Assembly: GCF_009647655.1 (NCBI RefSeq) | Contig: NZ_WJFD01000002.1 | Location: 558,001-622,000 of the forward strand | Origin: Chitinophaga sp. SYP-B3965 | Lineage (GTDB): Bacteria; Bacteroidota; Bacteroidia; Chitinophagales; Chitinophagaceae | Length of the DNA: 64,000 nt | Direction: 5' to 3' | In this document: in pieces, positions 16,885 to 27,021 of the stretch | How positions within the stretch are numbered: position 1 is the first letter of the stretch | Layout: every line of letters begins with the position of its first letter | Translations under genes and position numbers: made by a program | The notes under the pieces: model-generated | Databases searched by the model: none | What the model was told of the DNA's origin: nothing | The model's input: the letters and a program-made list of their open reading frames with translations, nothing else

Positions 16885-19800
16885 ATGAGGTTAAATGTTA
16901 CTCCTGGAAGCGTTATGCGCAATCTTATTGTCCTTACCGCTATTTGGCTCCTTACCGGGTCAGTTACACGTGCGCACGTTTCAAACGCCGCTCCTGTTTC
17001 TCATATGCAATATTGGTATCCCACTACTGAAATTACTACTGCACCTGCAGTAGCAAACTGGTATGGCAGATCTCCATTATTACATCAACAGGGAAATGCT
17101 TTCTTAACGCCTTCGGATATACGCAGTTTCTTTGCTGCCGGTCCTATTTCGAGTCCGGGCATCAGTGATGAGGATATCCGGCCGCTGATCTGCTTAGGCT
17201 GTAATATCACACAGCAGGGACAATCTCATGATGGCAGTCTTACTACCGCATCCCATATTACTATTGGTATTGGCCTTGCTGCAAGAGTGGGCCAGCGTAT
17301 CATCTTCCCGGGTACATATGAAAATGGCGACAGTGTGGTGCTGGACTTTGAAGTGCCTGGTACATTAAGTGCTTCTGTTTTAAGTTCCATCAGGGTACAG
17401 GCTTTTAATGGTGCATCCTTAGTGACCACTGTTAACATCAGTGATCTGGGTACTTTGCAAGTCTTAGGTACAGGCATCGGCACTTCCGGAAAGAAGAGAG
17501 CTATCATGGCTATCGGTGGTACATTCGACAGAGTGGAAGTGACCATCGGTTCATTGGCGAGTCTCCTGAACGAATTATATATATATGAAGTAACTGCCGT
17601 TGTGCCGGTTACTGTTTCTCCTTCTGCCAATCCTATTGTTTCACCAGCAGGGCAATCTGCTGTATTAAATGCATCACACAGACTGGGAGCTGCTACCTTC
17701 CGTTGGTATGATGCTCCTCAATTCGGTAATTTATTATATACCGGCAGTACTTTCACCACACCCGTACTTTTCCGCGGCGTGCAACATTATTATGTAGAAG
17801 CTACCACTACTGCGGATAGCAAAAGCAGTTTCATCAGAACTGCAGCCAATGTAGATGTAGGAGGCGGCCCTGGTTTATTGTGGACGTTTGGTGATGAACA
17901 ACAAAGCCCCCGGAACTCCGGTGTTTGTGCATTGTGCCTGGTGACGGATCCACAGAATGCCATTGACGGCGATACCACTACTTCTTCTATGTTATCTATG
18001 CCGGTAGGGCTTCTCAGCTCTGTTGGCCAACTCATCAAATTCCCCGGCATTTACCAATCCGGTGACAGCATTGTGCTGGACCTTGAACTGCCCGGCCAGT
18101 TATACACCAAACAATTATTATCCGGTATCAGTATACAACCTTACAATGGGGCAGCAGCTGCTGGTCCTGCCATTGTACTTGATAATGCGCTTGTTCGTTT
18201 ACAGGTATTAGGTCTTGGTGTTGGCGGAACTTCAAAGTTCCGTGTGGTGGTTCCTTCCACTGTTACTTTTGATGGTGTACAGGTAAACCTGAATGCATTG
18301 TTTGCAGAGCTGGGTTTCCTGCGTGTTTATGAAGCAGCTGCTATGATACCTGTAGCTGTTACTCCTTCACCGGCGCTTATTCCTTATAATACATCTGCTA
18401 ACCTGAGTGCTGCTATCCGTTCTGCGGGGGCCACTTTCAGCTGGTATACACAACCAACGGGAGGTGCTCCTGTTGCTACAGGTGCTTCTTTTGCCACCCC
18501 GGCACTTACACGCAGCACTACTTATTATGTAGAAGCTGCTACGCCGGATGGTTTAAAAAGTTTTAAACGCACAGTAGTTCCTGTTAGATTAGGAGGCAGT
18601 GATGGTCCGTTATGGAGTTATGGTGATACGCAGGAAAGCCCTAAACTCACTGGTGTTTGTATAGCCTGTAGTGTACAGAACCCTTTGCTGGCAATAGATG
18701 GAGATACTACAACTGCTTCAACGGTTAGTATTCCTTTAGGCGCATTAAGTTCAGCGGGACAATTGATCCGCTTCCCTGGAAATTACCAGGCGCTGGATAG
18801 TATTATACTGGACCTCGCTATTCCGGCAGGACAACTTTTATCCGGGCAATTACTTTCCAGCATTCGCATAGAAACATTTAACGGTGCTACTTCTAATAAT
18901 GATGCGACTGCATTCAACACTGCCTTAGGCAATGCACAATTACTGGGTATCGCTGTAGGCAATACCGGGAAATTCAGGATCACACTTCCTGCCACTGCAG
19001 CTTTTGATGCGGTGCAGGTTTCTCTTGCACCTGTTCTGGGTGGCCTGAGCAGTTTGCAGATCTATGAGGCAACCGCCATGGTGCCAGTAACAGTTAACCC
19101 GGCTACACAAACAATTCCTTACGGTACTACGGCCACCATCAATGGCGCCAACCGTTTATCCAGTGCAACTTTAAACTGGTACACAACCCCAACGGGCGGT
19201 TCTGCTGTTTTCAGCGGTCCATCGTTCGTTACCCCCAACCTCACTCGTCAGACGAAGTATTATGTGGAAGCTGCCACACCTGATGGTAAAACAAGTTACG
19301 TTCGTACACTGGCCACCGTTAATGTTGGTGGTGGCGCAGGACCGTTATGGACGTATGGCGACAGAGAAGAAAGTCCACAGATCACAGGTATTTGTCTTGG
19401 CTGTAATGTACAAGATGCTGCCAATGCAGTGGATGGTAATCCAAACACTTCTTCTTTGCTCAACATGACAATTGGTGCGCTGGGTGGCATATCCCAGATC
19501 ATTCACTTCCCTGGTACCTACCAGGCACTGGACAGTATAGCACTGGACCTTGAAGTACCGAACCAATTGTTCAATGGACAATTGCTGGCCGGTATTACTG
19601 TGCAAACGTATAATGGCAGTACGCCTAACCCGGATGCCATTACGCTGGATAATAATGCGGTGCGTTTGCAGGCGTTAGGATTTGGTGTGGGCACAACAGG
19701 TAAATTCCGTATCACTATTCCTGTGAACAGTGCATTTGATGGTGTGAAAATTGGTACCACTGCAGCACTTGCAGGATTAGGGGCATTACGTATATACGAA

Positions 19801-22800
19801 GCCGTTGCCTTCATGCCAATAGTTATTACACCACCTGCTCCTGTGATCCCATCTGGTACAACTGCTACCATGACGGCCAGTGTCAGAGCACCCGGTGCAA
19901 CTTATACCTGGTATGATACGCCAACCGGTGGAACTGCTTTAGGCACAACCGCCAGCTTTACCACACCTCCATTAACCCGCGGTAAAACTTATTATGCAGA
20001 AGCTGCTACACCAGATGGTAAAACCAGCTTTGTACGTACAGCTGCTCCGGTTACTGTAAGTGGTGGCCCTGGCCCATTATGGACGTATGCGGATCAGCAG
20101 ACAAGTCCCATCATTGGTGGTATTTGCCTGGGTTGCAGTGTGCAAAATCCAAACCGCGCTGTAGATGGTGATACTACTACAGCTTCCACAGAAGTGATCA
20201 CTGTTGGTGTGGCTGGCTCTGTTGGTCAGTTGCTGAAGTTCCCTGGTACTTACCAGGCATTGGATAGTATCTCCTTTACATTAGGAGTACCGAGCCAATT
20301 GCTCAGTGGGCAACTGCTTTCCGGCATCAGGGTACAAACCTTTAATGGTGGTGTTCCTAATAATGACGCAATCACTTTAGATAATAACCTGATCAATCTA
20401 CAGGCCCTGGGTCTTGATCCAACGGGCAGTGTAGGTAAATTCCGTGTAACCATTCCTGTTAACAGCGGATTTGATGCTGCACAGGTAGATCTTACCGGTC
20501 TTGTTTCAGGATTAACTAACCTCAATATTTATGAAGCAGCGGCCTTTATTCCTGTAACGGTTACTCCGCCTGCTCCTATCGTTGTTCCATTTGGTAGTGA
20601 TACAACACTCACTGCTTCTATTCGTATTCCAGGTGCTACTTTCAGCTGGTATGATACTCCAACAGGAGGCACGCCACTGTTTACAGGTGCTACTTTCAAT
20701 ACACCTGTCCTGATAGGTGACAGAACATTCTATGTGGAAGCGTCTACACCGGATGGTCTGAAGAGTTATATCCGTACTGCCGTTCCTGTTACAGTAAGAG
20801 TTGGTCCGGGTAGTCCTGATCTCTCTTGTGGCAGAGGTATTACACAAACAAACGGTACTGTTGGATTGCTTTGTTTACTGTGTGCCGTGAATACACCAGA
20901 ACTGTCTGTGGATGATAATCCGCAAACATCTTCCAGGTTACATGTACCAGTTGGCTTGTTAGGTGGTGTGCAACAAACACTCACTTTTGGCCATGAAAGT
21001 TCTGTAGGTGATAGTTTGCGTATTGTGGTAGGATCTACTACCGGCTTACTGAATCTTGCTTTGCTGGGGAATGTTTCCATCCGGCCACGTAATAATGGTG
21101 TTGAAAATGCTGCAGATGTAAGGCCTGTTAATAGTGGGCTGCTTAGCCTGCAATTACTGGATGGTGGTGCACGGCAGGTAATTTCATTTGTGCCTTCGCA
21201 GGTATTTGATGAAGTAGAGTTCAGGATCACTGGTGTTGCTACGGCTCTTACTGAGGTTAACCTGTTCTATGTGCAGCAGATCACGCCAATGGCGAAAGTG
21301 GTTTCAGATACCGTGAATGTATGTAGTGGGCAAACGGCCACGCTGAATGCCAACTTCCCGGCCGGCGCTACGTTTACCTGGTATGATGCTCCTTCCGGCG
21401 GGAATTTATTATTCACTGGTGCCAGTTATACAACACCTGCTATTACAGCAGATGGAGTATATTATGTATCAGCAGTTTCCGGTACAGGATGTGCCAGCGA
21501 AACCCGCAAGCCTGTATTTGTGAAAGTTGGGTTGGCGAGCGTTTCGGTTACTTCCAACAACATTACTATTCCACAAGGTGGCACGGCTACCTTTAATGTA
21601 AATACGCCAAACGCTGCATACACCTACAAATGGTATAGTGTACCAAGTGGCGGAACAGCATTGTTTACCGGCACAAGCTTCACTACACCTCCATTAAATG
21701 CTACCACCACTTATTATGTGGAAGCTACTACTTCTACTGGTTGTGCCAGTGCACAAAGGATACCGGTGATTGCCACTGTGCAGATCACGAATCCGGATGC
21801 GCCTTGTGATATTGCAACGGCACAAACGAGCAATGTGAATGGTATCTGTTTAGGATGTTATGTAGATAACCAGGCATCTGCCATTGATGCCAGCACTACT
21901 ACTTTCTCTACTATTCATATAGTAGCAGGACTGTTAGGTGGTTATGCACAGCAAACACTCATCTTCCCGAATCCAAGTGACCAGGGAGACAGTGTAAGAC
22001 TGGTAATGTCTTTCCCTGCTTCTCTTGCAGATGCTGCATTACTGGGTAGTGTGGATATTGCTACATACAATGGTGCGCAATATAATAATGACAGGGCTAC
22101 CCTTACCGGTGGCGGTTTGCTTAACCTGCAACTGTTGCCAGGTAATCAACAGGCGATTGTAACATTTGCACCGTCTGCTATATTCGACAGGGTAGAGATC
22201 CGTATGAATGCTGGTTTGGCTACTGCCATCAGCGCGGCCAATATTCATTTTGCACAACGCTTCATACCAGTTCCGGATGTAACACCGGATACGGTGAATA
22301 CTTGTGTGGGCAGTACAGCAACGATTGCTGTAGCGCCAAGGACCAATACTATCTTCCGCTGGTATAGCCAGGCAACTGGTGGTACACCATTGTTCACTGG
22401 TACCACTTTCCAATCAGGACCAGTATCTACAGATACAGCCTTCTATGTGGAAGCGGTGAAAGCATCTATCAATTGCCCGAATCCGATCAGGACAAAAGCA
22501 GTTGTTAAGATCACGGGTGCACCTGCTGCTCCAACATTAGATAATGTTACTGTGAATACCTGTGCAGGTACTACGGCAACTATTAAAGCCACGGCTCCTG
22601 CTGGTGCTACCTTCCGCTGGTATGCACAACAAACAGGTGGTACACCAATATTCACAGGAGATACATTTATCACTGCTGCGCTGGACAGCTCTGCGATCTA
22701 TTATGCAGAAACTGTATCCAGTGGTGGTTGTGCAAGCACTACCCGTACAGCAGTACAGGTAAATATTACAGCAAGACCAGCTACACCAGATGTAACACCA

Positions 22801-25800
22801 CCAAGTGCTACAATTTGTGCTGGTAACATGACAACGCTTACTGCAACTTCTGCTACACCGGGTGTTACCTTTAACTGGTACTCCAGTGCAGCCATGGATA
22901 ATTTACTGTTTACCGGCGCATCCTTTACCACACCAGCCTTAACAACTACCACTTCTTATTTCGTTGTGGCAGTAAATGGACAGTGTGTGAGCGCTGCTGC
23001 AAAAATGGTAACGGTAACCGTGAATGAAGTTCCGATCAAACCAGGTATCAGCATTAATCCTGCAAGTGGTTTGGTGGAATATGGACAAACTGCCACCTTA
23101 ACAGCTACCTCTGCTTCGCCAGGTGCAACTTACCGTTGGTTCCTGGATTCGCTGAGCACTACGCCTATCTTTACAGGTGCTGTATTCACTACGCCGGTAC
23201 TGACCAATAACACCCGCTACTTTGTAGAAGCGGTAGCAGCAGCTGGTTGTGCCAGTGCACGTACAGGCGCTACAGTGTTAGTGAACAGGAACTTTAACCC
23301 GGGTTGCGATTTCGCGAATGCACAAACCAACAGTACTTTCGGCCTTTGCGTATTGTGTGCTGTAAATAATCCGGATAATTCCGTGGATAATGACACCACA
23401 AACGCTGCGAACCTGAGTATACCATTGGGTATAGTAGGTGGTGGTATTTCTTACTTTATGAATTTCGGCAGTCTTGCATCTGCAGGTGATACCGTTAAAG
23501 TAAGATTGTCCTTCCCAACCGGACTGATAGATCTGAGCCTCCTTTCTAATATCACGATCACTTCTTATAACGGTGGTACTTCAAACGGAGACACCAAATC
23601 GCTGGATGCAGCTGGCCTGAAACTGGTACTGCTGGGCGGTTCTGATCAACGTGCCGCATTGTTTGCACCAGGCGCTGCATACGACCGTATTGAAATAAGA
23701 GTTACGGGTCTTGCTACTTTGCTCACCAGTGTGAACATTCAATATGCCAACCGTATCCTGGCTTCGCCAACGGTAACGGTTGATAATTCAACTGTATGCG
23801 CAGGTGCGCAGGCTACTTTAACAGCTACTGCATCTGATAGTACTACGGTAAGATGGTACACTGTACCAACAGGTGGTACACCAGTATTCACTGGTAAAGT
23901 ATTTACTACACCAGTACTGAATGTTACTACCACTTACTATGCAGAAAGTTTCCGTGCATCTACGAATTGCGCTAACCCGATCCGTACATCAGCTACGATA
24001 CAGGTACTCACGGTTCCACAGTCTCCACAAATTCTGAGTGGTGATACGGCAATCTGTGCTGGTAACAGTGCAATCTTGCGTGCCCGTGCGGTTGATCCAA
24101 CACATACGATCCGTTGGTTCCTCAGTGCAACAGGTGGCACAGCCGTTTCGCTGGATAGCTTGTTTATAACAGGTGCGCTGACGACCAATACTACTTACTA
24201 TGCAGAAGCATATAATGGAAGTTGCGGATCAGCAGTTCGTATACCGGTTGTTGTTACTGTGAGTACGGCGCCATCTGATCCTGTTCTGGAATCAGGTAAC
24301 CTTACCATCTGTTCCGGTACCAGCGCCACTTTACGTGTAACGTCTGCTACTACAGGTATTACCATCAACTGGTACACTGTTCAGTCAGGTGGTACGCCAG
24401 CAGGTACAGGTGCGCAATTCATCACACCATCATTAAGTACTACTACTATTTATTATGTGGAAGCTACCAGCACAGCAGGTGGTTGTCCGAATGGTGGTGG
24501 AAGGATACAGGCAGTTGTGAATGTGAATTCAACACCGGCTGTTCCTGTATTGGCAGATAGTCTTAAGATAACCTGCCGCAATCAGCAGGCTACCCTTTCC
24601 ATACAAAATCCTGTAGCAGGTATTACTTATAATTGGTATAGTGCAGCAACAGGCGGTACTTTATTACATACAGGGGCTACTTATGTTACAGCTGCATTGC
24701 TGGATAGCGCTACCTTCTTTGTAGAAGCTGTGGGCACAGGTAATTGTCCAAGTACCAGCCGTGCGATTGCAAGGGTGAGTGTGGTAACTACGCTGAATCC
24801 ACCAACAGTGGAATCTGCAAATGTTACTGTCTGTCGCGGTGCACAGGCTACATTGAGAGTAACGGATCCACTGGGTGGTGTAACGTACAACTGGTATGAT
24901 GCACCTGGTGGTAATAAACTGTTCACCGGTGCTGTATTCTTAACAGGAGTACAAGTGGCTGCGAGCAGTTACTTTGTGGAAGCAGTAAGTGCTGGCGGAT
25001 GTGCCAGTGCTACGATGACACGTGTGGATGTTGCGGTAACAGATGCACCAACTTTACCGGTTGTATTAGGTAGTACAACAATCTGCCAGGGAGATGCTGT
25101 GAGCCTTTCCATACAAAGTCCGGGAGCTGGTCTTACTTATAGCTGGTATGATGCAGCAGCTGGTGGTAACAGATTGGCACAAGGTGTAAGCTTTGCTCCA
25201 ACAGGTGTTACTTCTACTATTACTTATTATGTGGAAGCTTCCAGCGGCATTTGCAGCAGTGCAGGCAGAACGCCAGTAACGATAGTTGTGAATCCTGCGC
25301 CTCCGGCAGTAACGGTAGATGCAACCACTAAAACGGTTTGTATCGGCAACACGGCAGAGCTGCATGTGGTGAATCCGCAACCGGGCCTTACTTACCGCTG
25401 GTATGATGCAGCAACAGGTGGTACAATTGTTTCTTCTTCACCAGACTTTATAACACCGGCACTTTCTGCCAATAAGGATTACTATGTTGCAGCCATCAAT
25501 GGTAGCAATTGCGCCAGCGTTACCCGCACAAGGGTGAGCGTTACAGTAACAAATGGTCCGGCAGTTCCTGCTGCACCAGCAGAAGTAACAGTGTGCCGCG
25601 GTAACCGTCCAACGGTGAGTGTGCAGAATGTGAATGCTAATCTGCAATATCGTTGGTACGATGCGCCGATCGGTGGTACTTTACTCTTTACCGGTACTGC
25701 TTATTCAACAGCAGATCCATTGAATACAAGAGATACCGTATACCTGGAAGCGAGCTTACCTGGTGGTACTTGTGTCAGCAATGGACGTGCACAGGTAATA

Positions 25801-26886
25801 TTAATTCCTGCAGATGCGCCAGGTAATCCGGTACTTGTAAACAGTGGCGCGGTAACGGTTTGTACCGGAACTACTGCCACCTTCAACGTACAGAATCCAA
25901 CGGCGAATGTTACTTACCGCTGGTATGATGCAGCTACGGGAGGTAATGTACTCCTGGCAAATGGTACCAGTTATACTACAGGTAACCTCACCGCAAATAT
26001 GGATGTGTATGTGGAAGCATTGATTGGAGGAGGTTGCGCAAGTGCGGGCAGAGCGAAAGGTACAGCTACAATAGCTCCTGTTCCGGGTGCTCCGCTGGTA
26101 ACGGCAGATGCTAATACAGTTTGTCCTGACAGCAGTGCAACACTGAGAGCATCTTCTGCACAGGCAGGTCTCATCTTTAGCTGGTACACTACAGCAACAG
26201 GTGGTACAGCGGTATTCACAGGACCGGTGTTCAGAACACCAGGACTTAAAACTGCTACCACTTATTATGCGGCAGCCGGATTTAATGGTGGTTGCATGAG
26301 TACTACCCGTACGCCGATCACTATTAATATCTATTCCGTATTACCTGCACCAACAGTATCAGTAGCTACTAAAACACCTACATCCGTCACCTTCCAGTGG
26401 AATGCTATTCCAGGTGCATTGGGTTACAGGGTATCTGCTGATGGTGGTATCACATTTACACAACCAAGTTCCGGTCTCACCGGTACAACGCATACAGTGG
26501 TAAATCTGCTGCCAAACCAAACGATCACTTTACAGGTAATGTCCATTGGCGCCACAGAATGTGCTAACAGCGCATGGTTCCAGGGAGGTGGTGGAACAGA
26601 TAACCCTGCGGGTAACGCCATCTTTGTACCAAATGCCTTCACGCCGAATGCTGATGGATTGAATGATGTGCTCCTTGTATATGGTACTACCATTGCAACG
26701 ATGGAGATCAGGATCTTCAACCAGTGGGGTCAGCTGGTATTTGAATCCAAAGACAAGGGCCGTGGATGGGATGGTACGATGAGCGGTAAAAAACAACCGG
26801 TTGGCGTGTACAACTACATCCTGAGAGCTTCGCTGCAAGATGGTACAACAGTGAGTAAACGAGGAACTATTACGATCGTGCGGTAA
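16885..26886 (+). CDS. Giant T9SS adhesin-like protein with CxxC modules, Ig-like repeats and type B C-terminal domain
   Basis: A 3333-residue protein from the ATG at 16885; a TTG six bases earlier and an ATG at 16915 (MRNLIVLTAIWLL) are alternatives. A signal peptide is followed by eight copies of a module of about 140 residues. Each begins with a C-x-x-C pair (CLGC, CALC, CIAC, CLGC, CLGC, CLLC, CLGC, CVLC), then an AIDGDTTTxS-like segment and a beta-rich body. About 21 Ig-like domains of the CHU_C-associated type are interspersed (core WYdaptGGtplftG...TYYVEA); from the sixth on most carry a cysteine pair. One FN3-like domain precedes the last 88 residues, which form a gliding-motility-type T9SS sorting domain (FVPNAFTPNADGLNDVL, IFNQWGQLVFES, GWDG, PVGVYNY). 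SprF-like and OmpA partners follow, so surface export by T9SS is likely. The ligand is unknown. Confidence 0.9.
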   Translation: MRLNVTPGSVMRNLIVLTAIWLLTGSVTRAHVSNAAPVSHMQYWYPTTEITTAPAVANWYGRSPLLHQQGNAFLTPSDIRSFFAAGPISSPGISDEDIRPLICLGCNITQQGQSHDGSLTTASHITIGIGLAARVGQRIIFPGTYENGDSVVLDFEVPGTLSASVLSSIRVQAFNGASLVTTVNISDLGTLQVLGTGIGTSGKKRAIMAIGGTFDRVEVTIGSLASLLNELYIYEVTAVVPVTVSPSANPIVSPAGQSAVLNASHRLGAATFRWYDAPQFGNLLYTGSTFTTPVLFRGVQHYYVEATTTADSKSSFIRTAANVDVGGGPGLLWTFGDEQQSPRNSGVCALCLVTDPQNAIDGDTTTSSMLSMPVGLLSSVGQLIKFPGIYQSGDSIVLDLELPGQLYTKQLLSGISIQPYNGAAAAGPAIVLDNALVRLQVLGLGVGGTSKFRVVVPSTVTFDGVQVNLNALFAELGFLRVYEAAAMIPVAVTPSPALIPYNTSANLSAAIRSAGATFSWYTQPTGGAPVATGASFATPALTRSTTYYVEAATPDGLKSFKRTVVPVRLGGSDGPLWSYGDTQESPKLTGVCIACSVQNPLLAIDGDTTTASTVSIPLGALSSAGQLIRFPGNYQALDSIILDLAIPAGQLLSGQLLSSIRIETFNGATSNNDATAFNTALGNAQLLGIAVGNTGKFRITLPATAAFDAVQVSLAPVLGGLSSLQIYEATAMVPVTVNPATQTIPYGTTATINGANRLSSATLNWYTTPTGGSAVFSGPSFVTPNLTRQTKYYVEAATPDGKTSYVRTLATVNVGGGAGPLWTYGDREESPQITGICLGCNVQDAANAVDGNPNTSSLLNMTIGALGGISQIIHFPGTYQALDSIALDLEVPNQLFNGQLLAGITVQTYNGSTPNPDAITLDNNAVRLQALGFGVGTTGKFRITIPVNSAFDGVKIGTTAALAGLGALRIYEAVAFMPIVITPPAPVIPSGTTATMTASVRAPGATYTWYDTPTGGTALGTTASFTTPPLTRGKTYYAEAATPDGKTSFVRTAAPVTVSGGPGPLWTYADQQTSPIIGGICLGCSVQNPNRAVDGDTTTASTEVITVGVAGSVGQLLKFPGTYQALDSISFTLGVPSQLLSGQLLSGIRVQTFNGGVPNNDAITLDNNLINLQALGLDPTGSVGKFRVTIPVNSGFDAAQVDLTGLVSGLTNLNIYEAAAFIPVTVTPPAPIVVPFGSDTTLTASIRIPGATFSWYDTPTGGTPLFTGATFNTPVLIGDRTFYVEASTPDGLKSYIRTAVPVTVRVGPGSPDLSCGRGITQTNGTVGLLCLLCAVNTPELSVDDNPQTSSRLHVPVGLLGGVQQTLTFGHESSVGDSLRIVVGSTTGLLNLALLGNVSIRPRNNGVENAADVRPVNSGLLSLQLLDGGARQVISFVPSQVFDEVEFRITGVATALTEVNLFYVQQITPMAKVVSDTVNVCSGQTATLNANFPAGATFTWYDAPSGGNLLFTGASYTTPAITADGVYYVSAVSGTGCASETRKPVFVKVGLASVSVTSNNITIPQGGTATFNVNTPNAAYTYKWYSVPSGGTALFTGTSFTTPPLNATTTYYVEATTSTGCASAQRIPVIATVQITNPDAPCDIATAQTSNVNGICLGCYVDNQASAIDASTTTFSTIHIVAGLLGGYAQQTLIFPNPSDQGDSVRLVMSFPASLADAALLGSVDIATYNGAQYNNDRATLTGGGLLNLQLLPGNQQAIVTFAPSAIFDRVEIRMNAGLATAISAANIHFAQRFIPVPDVTPDTVNTCVGSTATIAVAPRTNTIFRWYSQATGGTPLFTGTTFQSGPVSTDTAFYVEAVKASINCPNPIRTKAVVKITGAPAAPTLDNVTVNTCAGTTATIKATAPAGATFRWYAQQTGGTPIFTGDTFITAALDSSAIYYAETVSSGGCASTTRTAVQVNITARPATPDVTPPSATICAGNMTTLTATSATPGVTFNWYSSAAMDNLLFTGASFTTPALTTTTSYFVVAVNGQCVSAAAKMVTVTVNEVPIKPGISINPASGLVEYGQTATLTATSASPGATYRWFLDSLSTTPIFTGAVFTTPVLTNNTRYFVEAVAAAGCASARTGATVLVNRNFNPGCDFANAQTNSTFGLCVLCAVNNPDNSVDNDTTNAANLSIPLGIVGGGISYFMNFGSLASAGDTVKVRLSFPTGLIDLSLLSNITITSYNGGTSNGDTKSLDAAGLKLVLLGGSDQRAALFAPGAAYDRIEIRVTGLATLLTSVNIQYANRILASPTVTVDNSTVCAGAQATLTATASDSTTVRWYTVPTGGTPVFTGKVFTTPVLNVTTTYYAESFRASTNCANPIRTSATIQVLTVPQSPQILSGDTAICAGNSAILRARAVDPTHTIRWFLSATGGTAVSLDSLFITGALTTNTTYYAEAYNGSCGSAVRIPVVVTVSTAPSDPVLESGNLTICSGTSATLRVTSATTGITINWYTVQSGGTPAGTGAQFITPSLSTTTIYYVEATSTAGGCPNGGGRIQAVVNVNSTPAVPVLADSLKITCRNQQATLSIQNPVAGITYNWYSAATGGTLLHTGATYVTAALLDSATFFVEAVGTGNCPSTSRAIARVSVVTTLNPPTVESANVTVCRGAQATLRVTDPLGGVTYNWYDAPGGNKLFTGAVFLTGVQVAASSYFVEAVSAGGCASATMTRVDVAVTDAPTLPVVLGSTTICQGDAVSLSIQSPGAGLTYSWYDAAAGGNRLAQGVSFAPTGVTSTITYYVEASSGICSSAGRTPVTIVVNPAPPAVTVDATTKTVCIGNTAELHVVNPQPGLTYRWYDAATGGTIVSSSPDFITPALSANKDYYVAAINGSNCASVTRTRVSVTVTNGPAVPAAPAEVTVCRGNRPTVSVQNVNANLQYRWYDAPIGGTLLFTGTAYSTADPLNTRDTVYLEASLPGGTCVSNGRAQVILIPADAPGNPVLVNSGAVTVCTGTTATFNVQNPTANVTYRWYDAATGGNVLLANGTSYTTGNLTANMDVYVEALIGGGCASAGRAKGTATIAPVPGAPLVTADANTVCPDSSATLRASSAQAGLIFSWYTTATGGTAVFTGPVFRTPGLKTATTYYAAAGFNGGCMSTTRTPITINIYSVLPAPTVSVATKTPTSVTFQWNAIPGALGYRVSADGGITFTQPSSGLTGTTHTVVNLLPNQTITLQVMSIGATECANSAWFQGGGGTDNPAGNAIFVPNAFTPNADGLNDVLLVYGTTIATMEIRIFNQWGQLVFESKDKGRGWDGTMSGKKQPVGVYNYILRASLQDGTTVSKRGTITIVR
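17185..21270 (+). repeat. Intragenic tandem repeat, about 735-bp period, six copies
   Basis: The CxxC codons recur near 17190, 17925, 18660, 19392, 20125 and 20873, which is one module plus one Ig-like domain per period (about 245 residues). Two further CxxC modules start near 21847 and 23346, with longer Ig stretches behind them. Copies differ in many codons, so the duplications are not recent, though copies 3 to 5 are the most alike. Confidence 0.8.
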
Positions 26887-26962
26887 GTATGATCGTCTGA
26901 TAAAGCGATCGTCAGAGATTGCGGTTATCAAATAACCCAAATAAACCAGGCAAGCAATAAAT

Positions 26963-26991
26963 GCCGGAATGAAGTAACCCTTCATTCCGGC
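26963..26991 (+). repeat. Intercistronic hairpin between adhesin and sprF-like genes
   Basis: A perfect 12-bp stem, GCCGGAATGAAG (26963-26974) with CTTCATTCCGGC (26980-26991), around a TAACC loop. No T-run follows, so it more likely sets relative expression (RNA stability, partial attenuation) than ends transcription. Confidence 0.7.
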
Positions 26992-27021
26992 CTATTCCAA
27001 AACTCGAAAAATTTTCTTCCT

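Noticed and set aside
17226-26720. Many minus-strand frames of 60-150 codons inside the giant adhesin gene
   Set aside because: They repeat with the repeat units of the adhesin and have compositions (V/T/A-rich) that mirror the sense strand, so they are shadows of the repeats.
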